Counted from the first letter of the stretch, positions 1-12,244 are shown. The stretch is DNA of 64,000 nt from an uncultured Eubacteriales bacterium (GCA_949283375.1 CASDSM010000025.1:33206-97205), one strand, 5' to 3'. The notes: generated by a model from the letters alone, not told the origin. Program-made: numbers and translations.

Positions 1-2945
<2,945 letters not shown>

Positions 2946-2977
2946 TGAATTCCTCCTTTTTCTCGTGTCTATCTATC

Positions 2978-3475
2978 TCAAATAGTTTCCTGTGTATGGA
3001 TAACTATGATATCCCTCGTCACGGTAAAACCATTTGATTGCTTGGGTGAACGGGACGCCGCCTGCTTGTCCGGCGGGGTGGGTACGGGCTCCTGCACGAG
3101 CGGAGCGGTCTCGTCAATCATAGGAGCAGTCGCAGGGGCGGGCGCGGGCTTCTGGATGCGGTCGGTCAGCGTCATCCCTGAGCCCTCCCTCCGGTGGCCC
3201 TTCCTGCCCAGCGGACCTGAGGTCGTCCGCCCGGAGCCGACCTTCCCGCTCAGGCCGATCCCGATGCGCGGCCCTCCGCCCCGGGATGCGCCCTCCTTGC
3301 CCATCTCCGCCATGGCGTCGCGCTGTGCCCGTCCGCTCAGCTCCCGGATCACATTCCGGATCTTCAGCAGAAAGAAGAGCGCGATCGCAATGGCGAGAAA
3401 GACGATGGTCAGCAGCATACAGATCACGAAAGCAACGTGAAATCCTCTCATCAACGCCTCTGTAGTGGTGTTCAT
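2978..3475 (-). CDS. Single-pass membrane protein of unknown function in the kinase operon
   Basis: About 165 residues. Residues about 10-37 form one hydrophobic segment (FVICMLLTIVFLAIAIALFF), followed by a basic cytoplasmic-type stretch (KIRNVIREL) and a Gly/Arg/Pro-rich tail without a recognisable domain. I chose the ATG at 3475 because AAGGAG lies 10 nt upstream. A GTG at 3484 overlaps the kinase stop codon by 4 bp (GTGA) but leaves only 1 nt to the Shine-Dalgarno, so it is less likely. The tight coupling to the kinase gene suggests joint function. The Ser/Thr-containing tail could be a phosphorylation target, but that is speculation. No family was recognised. Confidence 0.7.
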   Translation of the reverse strand: MNTTTEALMRGFHVAFVICMLLTIVFLAIAIALFFLLKIRNVIRELSGRAQRDAMAEMGKEGASRGGGPRIGIGLSGKVGSGRTTSGPLGRKGHRREGSGMTLTDRIQKPAPAPATAPMIDETAPLVQEPVPTPPDKQAASRSPKQSNGFTVTRDIIVIHTQETI

Positions 3476-3480
3476 CTCAT

Positions 3481-5277
3481 TCACGCTCCTTCGCCGACGA
3501 TATTCAGCCGTTCTCTGGCCAGCGTGATGTAACCCGCGGAGCTGCCGTCGCCGGTCACAATACGGTCATACAGCCGCTGGGATGCGCTGTCCAGCTCTGG
3601 ATATTCCCGCGTCAGCAGAGCGATGCCCTCCTCGATCGCGTCGATCTCCTCGAGCATTTCGCTGGTGGTCACGCCGCCGCGCGACAGGCCGGTCGAGTTC
3701 TTGTAAATTTCGGTCAGAATGGTCTGATAGATGCTCAGCGTCAGGTAGGACGCGCCTGTTGTGCCGTCGATCTCGTGGATGAGGGTGCTGCTGTCCATCA
3801 CGGTCAGGTCCGCCCAATAGTCCTCCACGCTGTACTCCTGTGTCAGGGGGTTGGCGGAGTCGGAGAAAATGTCCGACGTGGCGGAACTGGCGATCGCATG
3901 GAGGGCGGCGGCCAGCTTCTGCTTGCTCTCACCGTTGTCCCGCCCCTCGTCCTCCAGACGGTTGCTGTTCATCGCCACTTCCAGATAGTCTCTCGAGAGG
4001 TTGCGGCCCTGGTCCATGTTAAAGACCATCTCCTCCTTCCCGCTGTCCGACCAGAAGTTGAAGAAGAGCAGTTCGCCCACGTCGAAGCAGAATTTTTCAT
4101 ATGCCGTCCGATTGGAGCGCAGGCCGTTGCAGACGCTGTCGATCTGCATTTTCTCCCGCATGGAGATGCCGCCGTCCTGCTGATAGAGCGACAGGAGCGA
4201 TTGATAGGCGCTCTCGTTGGCCGGCTGGATCGCAATGGCCTCGAGATAGCGGCTCTCCGCCTCCTGATAGTCCGTCTCCCCCTCCGCCGGAGTGCTGGAG
4301 TTGAAGTTGTTGCCCTCCCGCAGGAGCGTGGCATACTGCTCGGTGGAGTAGTAGTTCTCCCCCAGCTTGCAGCCGAAGGCGGCGAGGCCGAAGACCAGCG
4401 ACAGCACCGCGCAGAGGATAAAGAGCCGGAGCTTGAACTTCTGCTGGCCGATGTATTCCTGGCTCTGCTTTTCCACATTGAGCAGGGCATACTTCAGCTC
4501 CTTGCAGTTCTGATAGCGGTGCTCCTTATTGCTCTGCGTACATTTGATGATAATGGCCTCCAGGCCGGGCGGCAGGGTCGGGTCCCACTCGCGGATGGGG
4601 CGCATCCGATAGTCGGGCGGCTCCTCCGGCATGTGGCCGGTGACCAGGTGATACATGGTCGCGCCGAGCGTATAGATGTCGCTGCGCGCGTCCGTCTCGC
4701 CCTGGCCGCCATACTGCTCCGGTGAGGCATAGCCGCGGGTGCCGAGGCAGGTGGTGTCCTGGGCGGCGCCGGTGCCCTTGTACTCGCGGGCGGTGCCGAA
4801 GTCGAGGAGCATCACCTTGCCCATATCTCCCTCCGGCTTGAGGACGATGTTGGCCGGCTTCATATCCCGGTAGATGATGGGCGGAGTCCTGGTGTGGAGA
4901 TAGTCGAGCACATCGCAGAGCTGGATCGACCAGTCCACCACATAGCGCCACGGCTGCGCGCCGCTCTCGGAGATGCGCTTTTGCAGGTCCTTGCCCTCGA
5001 TATAGTCCATGACGATGAGGAAGGTATCCTCCGCATCGATCACGTCAACGATGCTGGGCAGATTGGGGTGACTCAGGTTTTTCAGGATATTGGTCTCTGC
5101 GAGCAATCCCTGCCGCACGACCTCATAATTGGTCGTGCCGCTCTTTCTAACCTCCTTGACCGCCCAGGTCTTGTTTGCCCGCTCGTTGAGGGCCAGGTAC
5201 ACCGTGCTCATGCCGCCATGGCCGATCTCATTTAATATTTTGTATTTCCCGTCAATGACCGATCCAACTTCCAGCAT
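3481..5277 (-). CDS. Transmembrane serine/threonine protein kinase with non-PASTA extracellular domain
   Basis: A 598-residue Hanks-type kinase. The kinase domain spans residues about 11-270: glycine loop GHGGMSTVY (19-27), lysine K41 in WAVKEV, catalytic loop YRDMKPAN (136-143; D138, N143, with Tyr in place of the usual His), DFG 159-161, and RGYASPEQYG in the activation segment. One membrane span lies at about 284-303. The outer domain (about 305-598) has no PASTA repeats; it holds a TPR-like helix pair near residues 335-370 (YQEAESRYLEAIAIQ) and is otherwise predicted helical and unrecognised. This differs from PrkC/Stk1, whose ectodomains bind muropeptides. The gene sits between a PP2C phosphatase and a one-TM protein in a single operon, the usual kinase/phosphatase pairing. 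A GGAGG lies 10 nt before the ATG. The kinase assignment is sure; the ligand is unknown. Confidence 0.93.
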   Translation of the reverse strand: MLEVGSVIDGKYKILNEIGHGGMSTVYLALNERANKTWAVKEVRKSGTTNYEVVRQGLLAETNILKNLSHPNLPSIVDVIDAEDTFLIVMDYIEGKDLQKRISESGAQPWRYVVDWSIQLCDVLDYLHTRTPPIIYRDMKPANIVLKPEGDMGKVMLLDFGTAREYKGTGAAQDTTCLGTRGYASPEQYGGQGETDARSDIYTLGATMYHLVTGHMPEEPPDYRMRPIREWDPTLPPGLEAIIIKCTQSNKEHRYQNCKELKYALLNVEKQSQEYIGQQKFKLRLFILCAVLSLVFGLAAFGCKLGENYYSTEQYATLLREGNNFNSSTPAEGETDYQEAESRYLEAIAIQPANESAYQSLLSLYQQDGGISMREKMQIDSVCNGLRSNRTAYEKFCFDVGELLFFNFWSDSGKEEMVFNMDQGRNLSRDYLEVAMNSNRLEDEGRDNGESKQKLAAALHAIASSATSDIFSDSANPLTQEYSVEDYWADLTVMDSSTLIHEIDGTTGASYLTLSIYQTILTEIYKNSTGLSRGGVTTSEMLEEIDAIEEGIALLTREYPELDSASQRLYDRIVTGDGSSAGYITLARERLNIVGEGA

Positions 5278-5307
5278 TGCCAGACCGCCTCCTTCTCTCC
5301 CCTTCTG

Positions 5308-6078
5308 TCAGTCCACCCGCAGCGCGATGGCGGTGATGTTGTCCGTTTCGCCCCGCTGGATGTTCAGTTGGACCAGGCCGTCCAGAATACGCGTGATCTG
5401 GGCCTCCTGCGTCAAGGCGCGGTAATGAAGCGCCTGGTAAAACTCCTCCGGATTGATCACATGGCGGAACCCATCACAGCAGATCAGGAAGACCTGCTTC
5501 CCGGTCAGCGTGCCGGCCCGGAAGTCGGCGGCCACGCCCTCCGTGGCGCCGATGCACTGGAGCAGAACGCTCCGGCGCGGATCGACCGCCGCCTGCTGTG
5601 GTGTCAAACGCCCCTGATCGATCTCCCGCTGCACCAGGGTCTGGTCCTTGGTGAGCTGATAGATCTGATCGGTGAGCAGGTAAATGCGGGTATCTCCCAC
5701 ATTTGCGATGTAATAGTTCTGCCCTATGATCAACAGCGCGCTGATGGTCGTGCCCATGCTGAGCCTGTGCTCATAACCGTAGGAGCTGATGCGCCGGTCC
5801 TGCTCCTTGATGATGCGGTCCCACTGCTCCTTCAGCGCCTCCGGGGCGAAGCCTGCCTCCAGCAGCGCGGGCAGGTCATTGCGGAACCACTCCGCCATCG
5901 CCTGGATGACAACGGCGCTGGCCAGCTCTCCCTTGGCCAGACCGCCCATCCCGTCGCAGATGACGGCAAGGGCGATCTCCCCGTACCGCTTGCTCACCGC
6001 CGTCTGTATCAGCAGGGAGTCCTGGTTGGTGTTCTTCCTTGTGCCGATATCCGTGCTGTATCCCGTCAGGAAACGCAT
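5308..6078 (-). CDS. PP2C-family protein phosphatase (Stp/PrpC type)
   Basis: A metal-dependent Ser/Thr phosphatase expected to oppose the kinase encoded 30 bp downstream. Motifs: RKNTNQDSLL near the N-terminus (the NxD metal motif), ICDGMGGLAKGELAS (metal-binding Asp-Gly), VGDTRIYLL, and the C-terminal TDNITAIAL Asp. I chose the ATG at 6078 (product MRFLTGYSTDIG, 256 residues) because the fold normally starts there and GGGGTGG precedes it by 6 nt. An in-frame ATG at 6144 would add 22 residues of no obvious function and has a poor Shine-Dalgarno. There is no membrane segment, so it acts in the cytoplasm. The phosphatase call is firm; the start is uncertain. Confidence 0.92.
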   Translation of the reverse strand: MRFLTGYSTDIGTRKNTNQDSLLIQTAVSKRYGEIALAVICDGMGGLAKGELASAVVIQAMAEWFRNDLPALLEAGFAPEALKEQWDRIIKEQDRRISSYGYEHRLSMGTTISALLIIGQNYYIANVGDTRIYLLTDQIYQLTKDQTLVQREIDQGRLTPQQAAVDPRRSVLLQCIGATEGVAADFRAGTLTGKQVFLICCDGFRHVINPEEFYQALHYRALTQEAQITRILDGLVQLNIQRGETDNITAIALRVD

Positions 6079-6167
6079 CGCATTCCACCCCATCTTCACG
6101 CCGCTGCCGCAGCGGGCATTGCCCACTGCGGCAACGGTGCTCATTGAATTGTCAGGCCTGTTCTGAA

Positions 6168-7775
6168 TCAGAAAATCTTGATGGTGAACGTCTCGTCCGC
6201 CAGCATGATCTTGTCCCCGTCATGCAGGGTCATGGGCGAGTTGGGCGTCAATCTGGCGCCGTTGAGGAAGGTGCCGTTGGTGGAGTTCAGGTCCACCAGA
6301 GAGATCGCGCCGCTCTGGCGGACGATCTTGGCGTGGGACCGTCCGATGTTCGAGTTGCCGGTGATGTAGAAGTTGGCGCTGTTCGCGCGGCCGATCACGA
6401 AGGAGTCCTTGCTGATCTCCACCCGCTCGCTGGTCGCCACGCGGGTGAGCGCGGCAAAGGCAGGCTGGCTGAGCACGTTGGTCTCCGGAGGTTCTGTGAG
6501 CACCGAGGTCGCGCCGCCGCCATTCATCACGCCGGTCGCAGGACCATCGCCAGGACCATAGCCCCCTCCGACAGGAGGATGGACCGGCTCAACCGCGGTA
6601 AACCCACCGCCACCATAAGGGGGATGTGTGGACGAGCCGGGCGTCACAGGAGGCACATCACGGCGGTCCCCTTTCTTGCCGCTCATCATGACCACGACCA
6701 CCACAATGATGATCACCAGGACGCCGGCCGCGGCGGCGATGATGATGATGGGCATCATGTCGGAGCTGTCATCCACATCAGGCAAATCGGTATTGTGACC
6801 GATTTCAACATCAGAACCAGGAGAACCAGTGTCTTTAGATTCGCCAGAGCCACCACTCACTTCGTGCGAATCAGTATCGAGACCGGTATCATCCTCAGAA
6901 CCAGTGTCATCAGCACCACTGGAATCCTCATCGTCATTTGAACCATCATCAATCGGAAGCTCGTTGCCATCATACTTATCAAAGGCAATGCTCTCCGTCT
7001 CCAGAGCATCGATCACCTGATCAATGGCGATTGCCCAGGCATATTTCTCACTCTCCGCATCCACGAAAGCATTGATGCCGATGACATAGCCGTTCTCGTC
7101 CACCAGGGGGCCGCCGGAGTTGCCGCTGGTGACGACGGCGTTGTGCTGGATGCAGTCCACGCCTTCGTAACTCGCCGCTGCCTTCGTCACCATTCCGTTG
7201 GTCAGCGTGACGTCGGACGCCGTGTAGGAGTAAGAGGTGGACGTTCCGATCTCATCGACCACATAGGGGAAGCCGAGGGCGTAAACCATCTCCGTCTCAG
7301 AGACAGCGGTATCCCGCAGGGTCAGACTGGTGTGACCGGAGATGGGCTGATCGAGGGAGAGGATGGCGAAGTCCATCATCTCGCTGGACTGAAGCTCAGT
7401 CACCTCCATATAGAGGTCCGCCTGATAGACCACCTGGACGCTCAGATGGCGGTTGAACTCCTCCAAATCAGAGATACCGTTCTGCTCCATCAGGTCTCGT
7501 ACTGTGTTTCCCCATTTCTCCATATCCAGATGGGTGACGTGGTAGCAGGTCACGATCGTGCTGTCGTTGATCAGAAACCCGCTGCCAACTTGGAACACCA
7601 GGTTCTGATGTCCATGGGCAGCGTCATTGAATACCAGCCGGACCAAGAATACGCCGTCCCGGGCCTGGGAGACCGGGTTGGTCACGTCCGTCGCGGCTGC
7701 AGGGAGCATCAGTGCCAGCAGCAGTGACAGGGCTGCCAGCAGGGATGCCATTCGGTTTCGTTTGCAATTCCTCAT
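6168..7775 (-). CDS. Membrane-anchored trypsin-like serine protease with cytoplasmic FHA domain
   Basis: A 535-residue protein with an unusual order of parts. Residues 1-29 are a signal peptide. Residues about 35-260 are an S1C/HtrA-like trypsin fold with His79 (TCYHVTH), Asp135 (MDFAILS) and Ser220 (GNSGGPLVDENG). Residues 275-340 are an acidic Gly/Ser/Asp linker, 341-364 a membrane span, 370-440 a Pro/Gly-rich linker, and 452-535 an FHA domain (IGR 461-463, RSHA 479-482, NSTNGT 497-502). There is no PDZ domain. FHA domains bind phosphothreonine, so the inner end could read the output of the operon's kinase while the protease acts outside; this is inference. It is the first gene of the minus-strand operon, with AGGAAAGGT upstream of the ATG. 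The domain calls are confident. Confidence 0.92.
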   Translation of the reverse strand: MRNCKRNRMASLLAALSLLLALMLPAAATDVTNPVSQARDGVFLVRLVFNDAAHGHQNLVFQVGSGFLINDSTIVTCYHVTHLDMEKWGNTVRDLMEQNGISDLEEFNRHLSVQVVYQADLYMEVTELQSSEMMDFAILSLDQPISGHTSLTLRDTAVSETEMVYALGFPYVVDEIGTSTSYSYTASDVTLTNGMVTKAAASYEGVDCIQHNAVVTSGNSGGPLVDENGYVIGINAFVDAESEKYAWAIAIDQVIDALETESIAFDKYDGNELPIDDGSNDDEDSSGADDTGSEDDTGLDTDSHEVSGGSGESKDTGSPGSDVEIGHNTDLPDVDDSSDMMPIIIIAAAAGVLVIIIVVVVVMMSGKKGDRRDVPPVTPGSSTHPPYGGGGFTAVEPVHPPVGGGYGPGDGPATGVMNGGGATSVLTEPPETNVLSQPAFAALTRVATSERVEISKDSFVIGRANSANFYITGNSNIGRSHAKIVRQSGAISLVDLNSTNGTFLNGARLTPNSPMTLHDGDKIMLADETFTIKIF

Positions 7776-8412
7776 CTCAATCTACCTTTCCTATTTTTCT
7801 ATACAGAAGGCGCCATGCCTTTTGTATCGCATGGTCCGGCTGCCGCAGTGCGGACGGAGATCGCCCCGTCCGGGCGCGGATAACCCGGAGCTGTGGTCCG
7901 CTGTACTCCTGTGTAAAAAGATTATTCTTTTTCACCTCCGTTTCCCGGGTGTTTTTTGACTTTTATTCCGTAAATCACAGTTTTATACTTCTTTTGAGCG
8001 GTCTCGACCGTTTTCGCGCCGTACGGTCAAACCCGCCGGACACAGACGGCACAGCTGCGCGCTGCGCGGGAGCGCTCGTCAGGCAGACTGCCGAGGCCGC
8101 TGTAGCCCGGAAGTGGGGAGAGATGGGACCATCCGGACCTCTCGTCCGTTCGCGCAAAAGGCCTGATTTCCACACATTCTGTCTGCCGCAGCATTCTGTG
8201 CAGAGCGCTCCGGTCCCGGTCAGAATGGTTCCGTTTCACATAATTCTTTCGAAAACAGCCGCAAAATACGTCTTATTCCGAGAGAATCTCTGAAATTGGC
8301 CCTAAATTGTTCCGTTTTCTTCCGTCTTCCAGTCAAATCGTCAAGAATGTGTACCTTTTTGTTGAAAAACATCGGTTGGATTCCACATTTCTTTGCCATC
8401 GATAATCAGCAA
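7776..8412. other. Long non-coding gap upstream of the protease operon
   Basis: No convincing gene is seen. An imperfect inverted repeat (ATACAGAAGGC / GCCTTTTGTAT, 7801-7827) lies 25 nt before the protease ATG and could form a hairpin in its leader. The promoter of the minus-strand operon should lie here, but no good -35/-10 pair could be picked. The part from about 8270 to 8412 is noticeably AT-richer than the surroundings. Confidence 0.4.
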
Positions 8413-8464
8413 AAATATGTCAACTTTGTCTTGAATTGTGAATTTGTTCGTGCTATAATTCTCC
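8413..8464 (+). promoter_or_regulatory. Orphan promoter, second copy of the MBOAT promoter
   Basis: TTGAAT (8431-8436), 17-bp spacer, TATAAT (8454-8459) with an extended TG. The 52-bp block matches the minus-strand block at 12192-12244 at most positions, and similarity resumes at CTGCAG further downstream. It points right, into the 3' end of the oppositely oriented recombinase gene, so no sense gene follows it. Confidence 0.65.
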
Positions 8465-8526
8465 ATAATAAGGAAAACGGAGAAGCTGCAGTAATGTACA
8501 CAATCCTGTGAGCGCCCCAATTCACA

Positions 8527-9252
<726 letters not shown>

Positions 9253-9350
9253 TCACTTTTTCTTTTATTTTGTTCCATTTTTCACCTCCTATACAGTATT
9301 TTGCAACATTTTTAATGAAAATGCAATCCTAACCGCTCACATAAAACAGC

Positions 9351-9386
9351 GCGAGGCCGGTCCCATCAAACTGGGACCGGCCTCGC
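9351..9386 (-). terminator. Rho-independent terminator downstream of the SGNH gene
   Basis: A perfect 15-bp stem (GCGAGGCCGGTCCCA / TGGGACCGGCCTCGC) with a 6-nt loop, followed on the minus strand by GCTGTTTTA. It lies 230 bp past the SGNH stop codon and before the recombinase. Confidence 0.7.
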
Positions 9387-9403
9387 CGTATCTGTATTGT
9401 ATT

Positions 9404-9478
9404 AAGGTAAAGCCGGCAAAGACGGCCAGGCGCCAGCACCAGCGGCAGTGCTTGACGGCAAACGGATCGCGGTCAGAG
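9404..9478 (-). pseudogene. Fragment of an AGCS symporter gene
   Basis: Translated on the minus strand it reads SDRDPFAVKHCRWCWRLAVF and then AGFTL, closely matching SDRNPFAVKCYRWCYILAVF-AGPYL in the intact symporter encoded at 12325-13755. The DNA match is clear over about 75 bp and then lost on both sides. There is no start, stop or continuing frame, so this is a remnant of a duplicated copy. Confidence 0.75.
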
Positions 9479-9616
9479 GTATTTCACAGGCGGCATTACG
9501 AAGGCTTACCATTGCCAACCAACAGGCCGCAGTCATCTCAGCCGGTGAAGGAGTGCACCCTGTTTACAGTCAGTTTCCCGTTCAGTGACGCATGTGCCCG
9601 TCCGGAAGGAAAAGCC

Positions 9617-10624
9617 TTATGAACAGACGATCTGGTCGGCAGATGCGTGATAGAGCTCAGAGGCCTCGTACCACGCCGCGTAGTCCGGGTCGGAGCGGCG
9701 GTCGGGGACATCGTAGTGCTCCATGATATAGCCGCCCAGATAGCTCGTCACCTGCTTGGCCGCGTCGTAGTGCAGGTGCATCTTGTCGGAGAAGGAGCTC
9801 TCCCAGGTCAGGCCGAGCGGCTCCATCAGCTCGTAGAAGTTCAGAAAGTCGATCTGGTGCTCCTCCGCGATGCTGTCGACGGTGTAATACAGCCGCTGGC
9901 GCACCCCGGCGTCCTTGCTCGTCGGCATCCCCACGAGCAACAGGTCGACCTGGTTCTCCTCGCAGAGCTCGATCAGGCGGAGCAGATAGGTCAGGGGGAC
10001 CTCGTCGAGCGGCTGCGCGTCCTCCGCGGTCACCGTCTCCACCGGCTCCTGCGGCTGGACCTGGTTGTAGTATCCGGCCCCCTTCCAGGCCTCCCACTCC
10101 TCCTCGGAGATGAGCAGGTCGCTCTCGGTGAGCGTCTCCCAGCGGGAGTGATACTGGATGATGGGGAAGAGGAAGGTCTCCGGCTGGGAGGAGAGGTCGA
10201 GCACGCATTGCAGCTTGGTCCACGTCCAGGGGAGGTCGTCCATCGACTGGTGCAGGCGGGCCTCCGAGTTGATTTTCTGCCTCCCTGTGCACAGGCCCAC
10301 GTCCACCACGATCAGGTCGGGGTGCTGCGCCTCAATGGCGTACTGCGCCAGCCAGGTGGAGGTCGGGAGGGACTGCTCGCTGCTGCCCAGGTTATAGGAT
10401 ACGATCCCATATTCATCCCAGAGCTCCATCGGGTAGACGGTGCGGTACATCATGCTCGAGCCGATGAAAATGACGTCGAGCGAATCCCGCTCCTCGAGCT
10501 GGAAGCCCGCCATGTACACGCTCTGCGATTTGTCGCGCAGCACGAAGGTGGCCCACTGGAACAGGAGAGCAAAGATCAGCAGGAAGACGGCCGCCCGCAG
10601 CAGCTTTTTGATTTTATGAGTCAT
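9617..10624 (-). CDS. SGNH/GDSL-like protein partnering an MBOAT acyltransferase
   Basis: 335 residues. An N-terminal signal anchor (LLRAAVFLLIFALLFQWATF) is followed by an SGNH-type fold: block I VIFIGSSMMYRTV with the candidate nucleophile Ser, YNLGSSEQSLP, DLIVVDVGLCTG, and a late SDKMHLHYD stretch that could supply Asp/His. It starts 15 bp after the MBOAT gene, the arrangement seen in DltB/DltD, AlgI/AlgX and PatA/PatB-like pairs, where the MBOAT protein exports an acyl group and the SGNH partner transfers it to a cell-wall or secreted polysaccharide. I infer O-acylation of a surface polymer; the polymer is unknown. It is not a clear DltD, since no other dlt genes are present. Confidence 0.8.
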   Translation of the reverse strand: MTHKIKKLLRAAVFLLIFALLFQWATFVLRDKSQSVYMAGFQLEERDSLDVIFIGSSMMYRTVYPMELWDEYGIVSYNLGSSEQSLPTSTWLAQYAIEAQHPDLIVVDVGLCTGRQKINSEARLHQSMDDLPWTWTKLQCVLDLSSQPETFLFPIIQYHSRWETLTESDLLISEEEWEAWKGAGYYNQVQPQEPVETVTAEDAQPLDEVPLTYLLRLIELCEENQVDLLLVGMPTSKDAGVRQRLYYTVDSIAEEHQIDFLNFYELMEPLGLTWESSFSDKMHLHYDAAKQVTSYLGGYIMEHYDVPDRRSDPDYAAWYEASELYHASADQIVCS

Positions 10625-10639
10625 AGGTCCGCCCTCCCG

Positions 10640-12133
10640 TCAGAACTGCAGATAGACAAATTGCGCCGCGTCATAGCCCGGGCCGTAGACGCCGAAAATC
10701 AGGATGGAGAAGATCAGGAGCAGGTACAGCGCCCAGCGGAATACCAGGTTCTGCGCAAAGAGCTTCTCCCGCACGCTGCCGCGGGCCGACATCGCGTCGA
10801 TGGAGAAGAGCAGCACGACCGAGACCGCCACGAGCCCCAGCTCAGCGCCGCTCAGGCCGAGTTCGAGCAGGCCGCCGCGCAGGAAGGTGAGCAGAGAGCC
10901 GGTCGGCCACATGCTCCGGATGAGCTTCCAGGCCGCCCGGATGCCGCTGGCCCGGAAGAAGATCCAGGCGAAGCTGACGAGGGAGAATGTCACGCACCGC
11001 TGGAACAGCGTATAGGAAAAGCACGCCGTGTTGATGCCGAGCGCCTTGATCAGCCGGCCGCGCAGGCCGGCGGTCAGGCCGCCCACGACCTGGTAGAACC
11101 CGTGCAGGAGGCCCCAGAGGATATAGGTCCAATTCGCCCCGTGCCAGATCCCGCTCACGAGGAAGGTGACCATGACATTCATGTATTTCCTGGCCTTGCT
11201 GCAGCGGCTTCCGCCGAGCGGGATATAGACGTAGTCCCGGAGCCAGGAGGAGAGGGAGACGTGCCAGCACCGCCAGAAATCGGCGATGCTGGTGGCGAAA
11301 TAGGGCTGCCTGAAGTTCTCGCGCAGCCGGAAGCCGAGGACCTCCGCCGCGCCGAGTGCCATATTGGAGTATCCGGTGAAGTCGGCATAGATCTGCAGGG
11401 TGTAGCACAGCGACGCCAGCCAGACGGCGTAGCCGGAATACTCGCCCGGCTGGTCAAACACCAGGCCGACCAGGATGGCCAGCCGGTCGGAGAGCACCAT
11501 CTTCTGGAAGCAGCCCCAGCCAAACAGGAGCAGGCCGGAGCGGACGCGCTCATAGGAGAACCGCCCCGTGCCCAGGCCCTGGTCCACGCACCGGCCCTGA
11601 AGCTGCCAGAGCAGTCCGTCCGACCGGTCGATCGGCCCGGAGAGGATGTGCGGGAAGAAGGAGACGAACAGGGCGTACCGGCAGAGGTCCCGCTCCGCCG
11701 GGAGCTTGCCCCGGTAGACGTCGATCAGATACCCGACCACCTGGAAGGTGTAAAACGAGATGCCGACCGGCAGCATGATGTCCAGCTCCGGCGCGGTAAA
11801 CTGGACGCCGAGGAAGCCCAGGCCCCGCTCCATCGCCCGGAGCATAAAGTTGGTGTACTTGAAATAGATCAGGATGCCGATGTTGAGCACCAGACAGAGG
11901 AGGAGGACGGCGCGCCTGCGCCCCTTGCCCTCGAGCCGCTCCACCGCCCGGCCTGCGAGATAGGTCGTCACCGTGGACGCCGCGAGCAGCAGAGCGGTCT
12001 GCGGATTCCAGCAGGCATAGAAATAATAGCTGGTGAGCAGCAGCCAGGGAATCTTGACCTTTTGCGGTATTGCAAAATAGAGCAGGCAGACAATCGGGAA
12101 AAATACCAGAAAATCCAGTGAGTTAAGCAGCAT
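10640..12133 (-). CDS. MBOAT-family membrane O-acyltransferase (AlgI/DltB-like)
   Basis: 497 residues with about ten to twelve hydrophobic segments. Signature stretches: SIADFWRCWHVSLSSWLRDY, YIPLGGSRCSK, and SGIWHGANWTYILWGLLHGF, which contains the conserved active-site His of the family. It would move acyl groups across the membrane for polysaccharide O-acetylation together with the SGNH protein encoded downstream. The start at the ATG at 12133 has GGGGGA 7 nt upstream. Its promoter (12198-12226) has a near-copy beside the recombinase gene at 8413-8464. Confidence 0.93.
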   Translation of the reverse strand: MLLNSLDFLVFFPIVCLLYFAIPQKVKIPWLLLTSYYFYACWNPQTALLLAASTVTTYLAGRAVERLEGKGRRRAVLLLCLVLNIGILIYFKYTNFMLRAMERGLGFLGVQFTAPELDIMLPVGISFYTFQVVGYLIDVYRGKLPAERDLCRYALFVSFFPHILSGPIDRSDGLLWQLQGRCVDQGLGTGRFSYERVRSGLLLFGWGCFQKMVLSDRLAILVGLVFDQPGEYSGYAVWLASLCYTLQIYADFTGYSNMALGAAEVLGFRLRENFRQPYFATSIADFWRCWHVSLSSWLRDYVYIPLGGSRCSKARKYMNVMVTFLVSGIWHGANWTYILWGLLHGFYQVVGGLTAGLRGRLIKALGINTACFSYTLFQRCVTFSLVSFAWIFFRASGIRAAWKLIRSMWPTGSLLTFLRGGLLELGLSGAELGLVAVSVVLLFSIDAMSARGSVREKLFAQNLVFRWALYLLLIFSILIFGVYGPGYDAAQFVYLQF

Positions 12134-12191
12134 TCATATTCCCCCACACAGCGCACAATGCGTCTTTTGTTCATAAGTGAATTCTGCAGAT

Positions 12192-12244
12192 GGAAAAATT
12201 ATATCACCGGCAAATTCGCAATTCAAGATAAAGTTGACATATTT
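12192..12244 (-). promoter_or_regulatory. Promoter of the MBOAT-SGNH operon
   Basis: Minus strand: TTGAAT (12221-12226), 17-bp spacer, TATAAT (12198-12203), about 65 bp before the MBOAT ATG. The same block recurs at 8413-8464. Confidence 0.75.

Noticed and set aside
7712-8293. Overlapping plus-strand frames upstream of the protease operon
   Set aside because: No Shine-Dalgarno, no domain, and Cys/Arg/Ser-rich content that changes between frames.
8296-8511. Plus-strand frame containing KYVNFVLNCEF, shared with a frame near 12170-12240
   Set aside because: The shared peptide is only the translation of the duplicated promoter DNA, not a conserved protein.
9647-12121. 824-codon open frame on the plus strand
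   Set aside because: Antisense to the SGNH and MBOAT genes, rich in Gln/Gly/Glu/His, with no recognisable domain; typical of opposite-strand frames in GC-rich genes.
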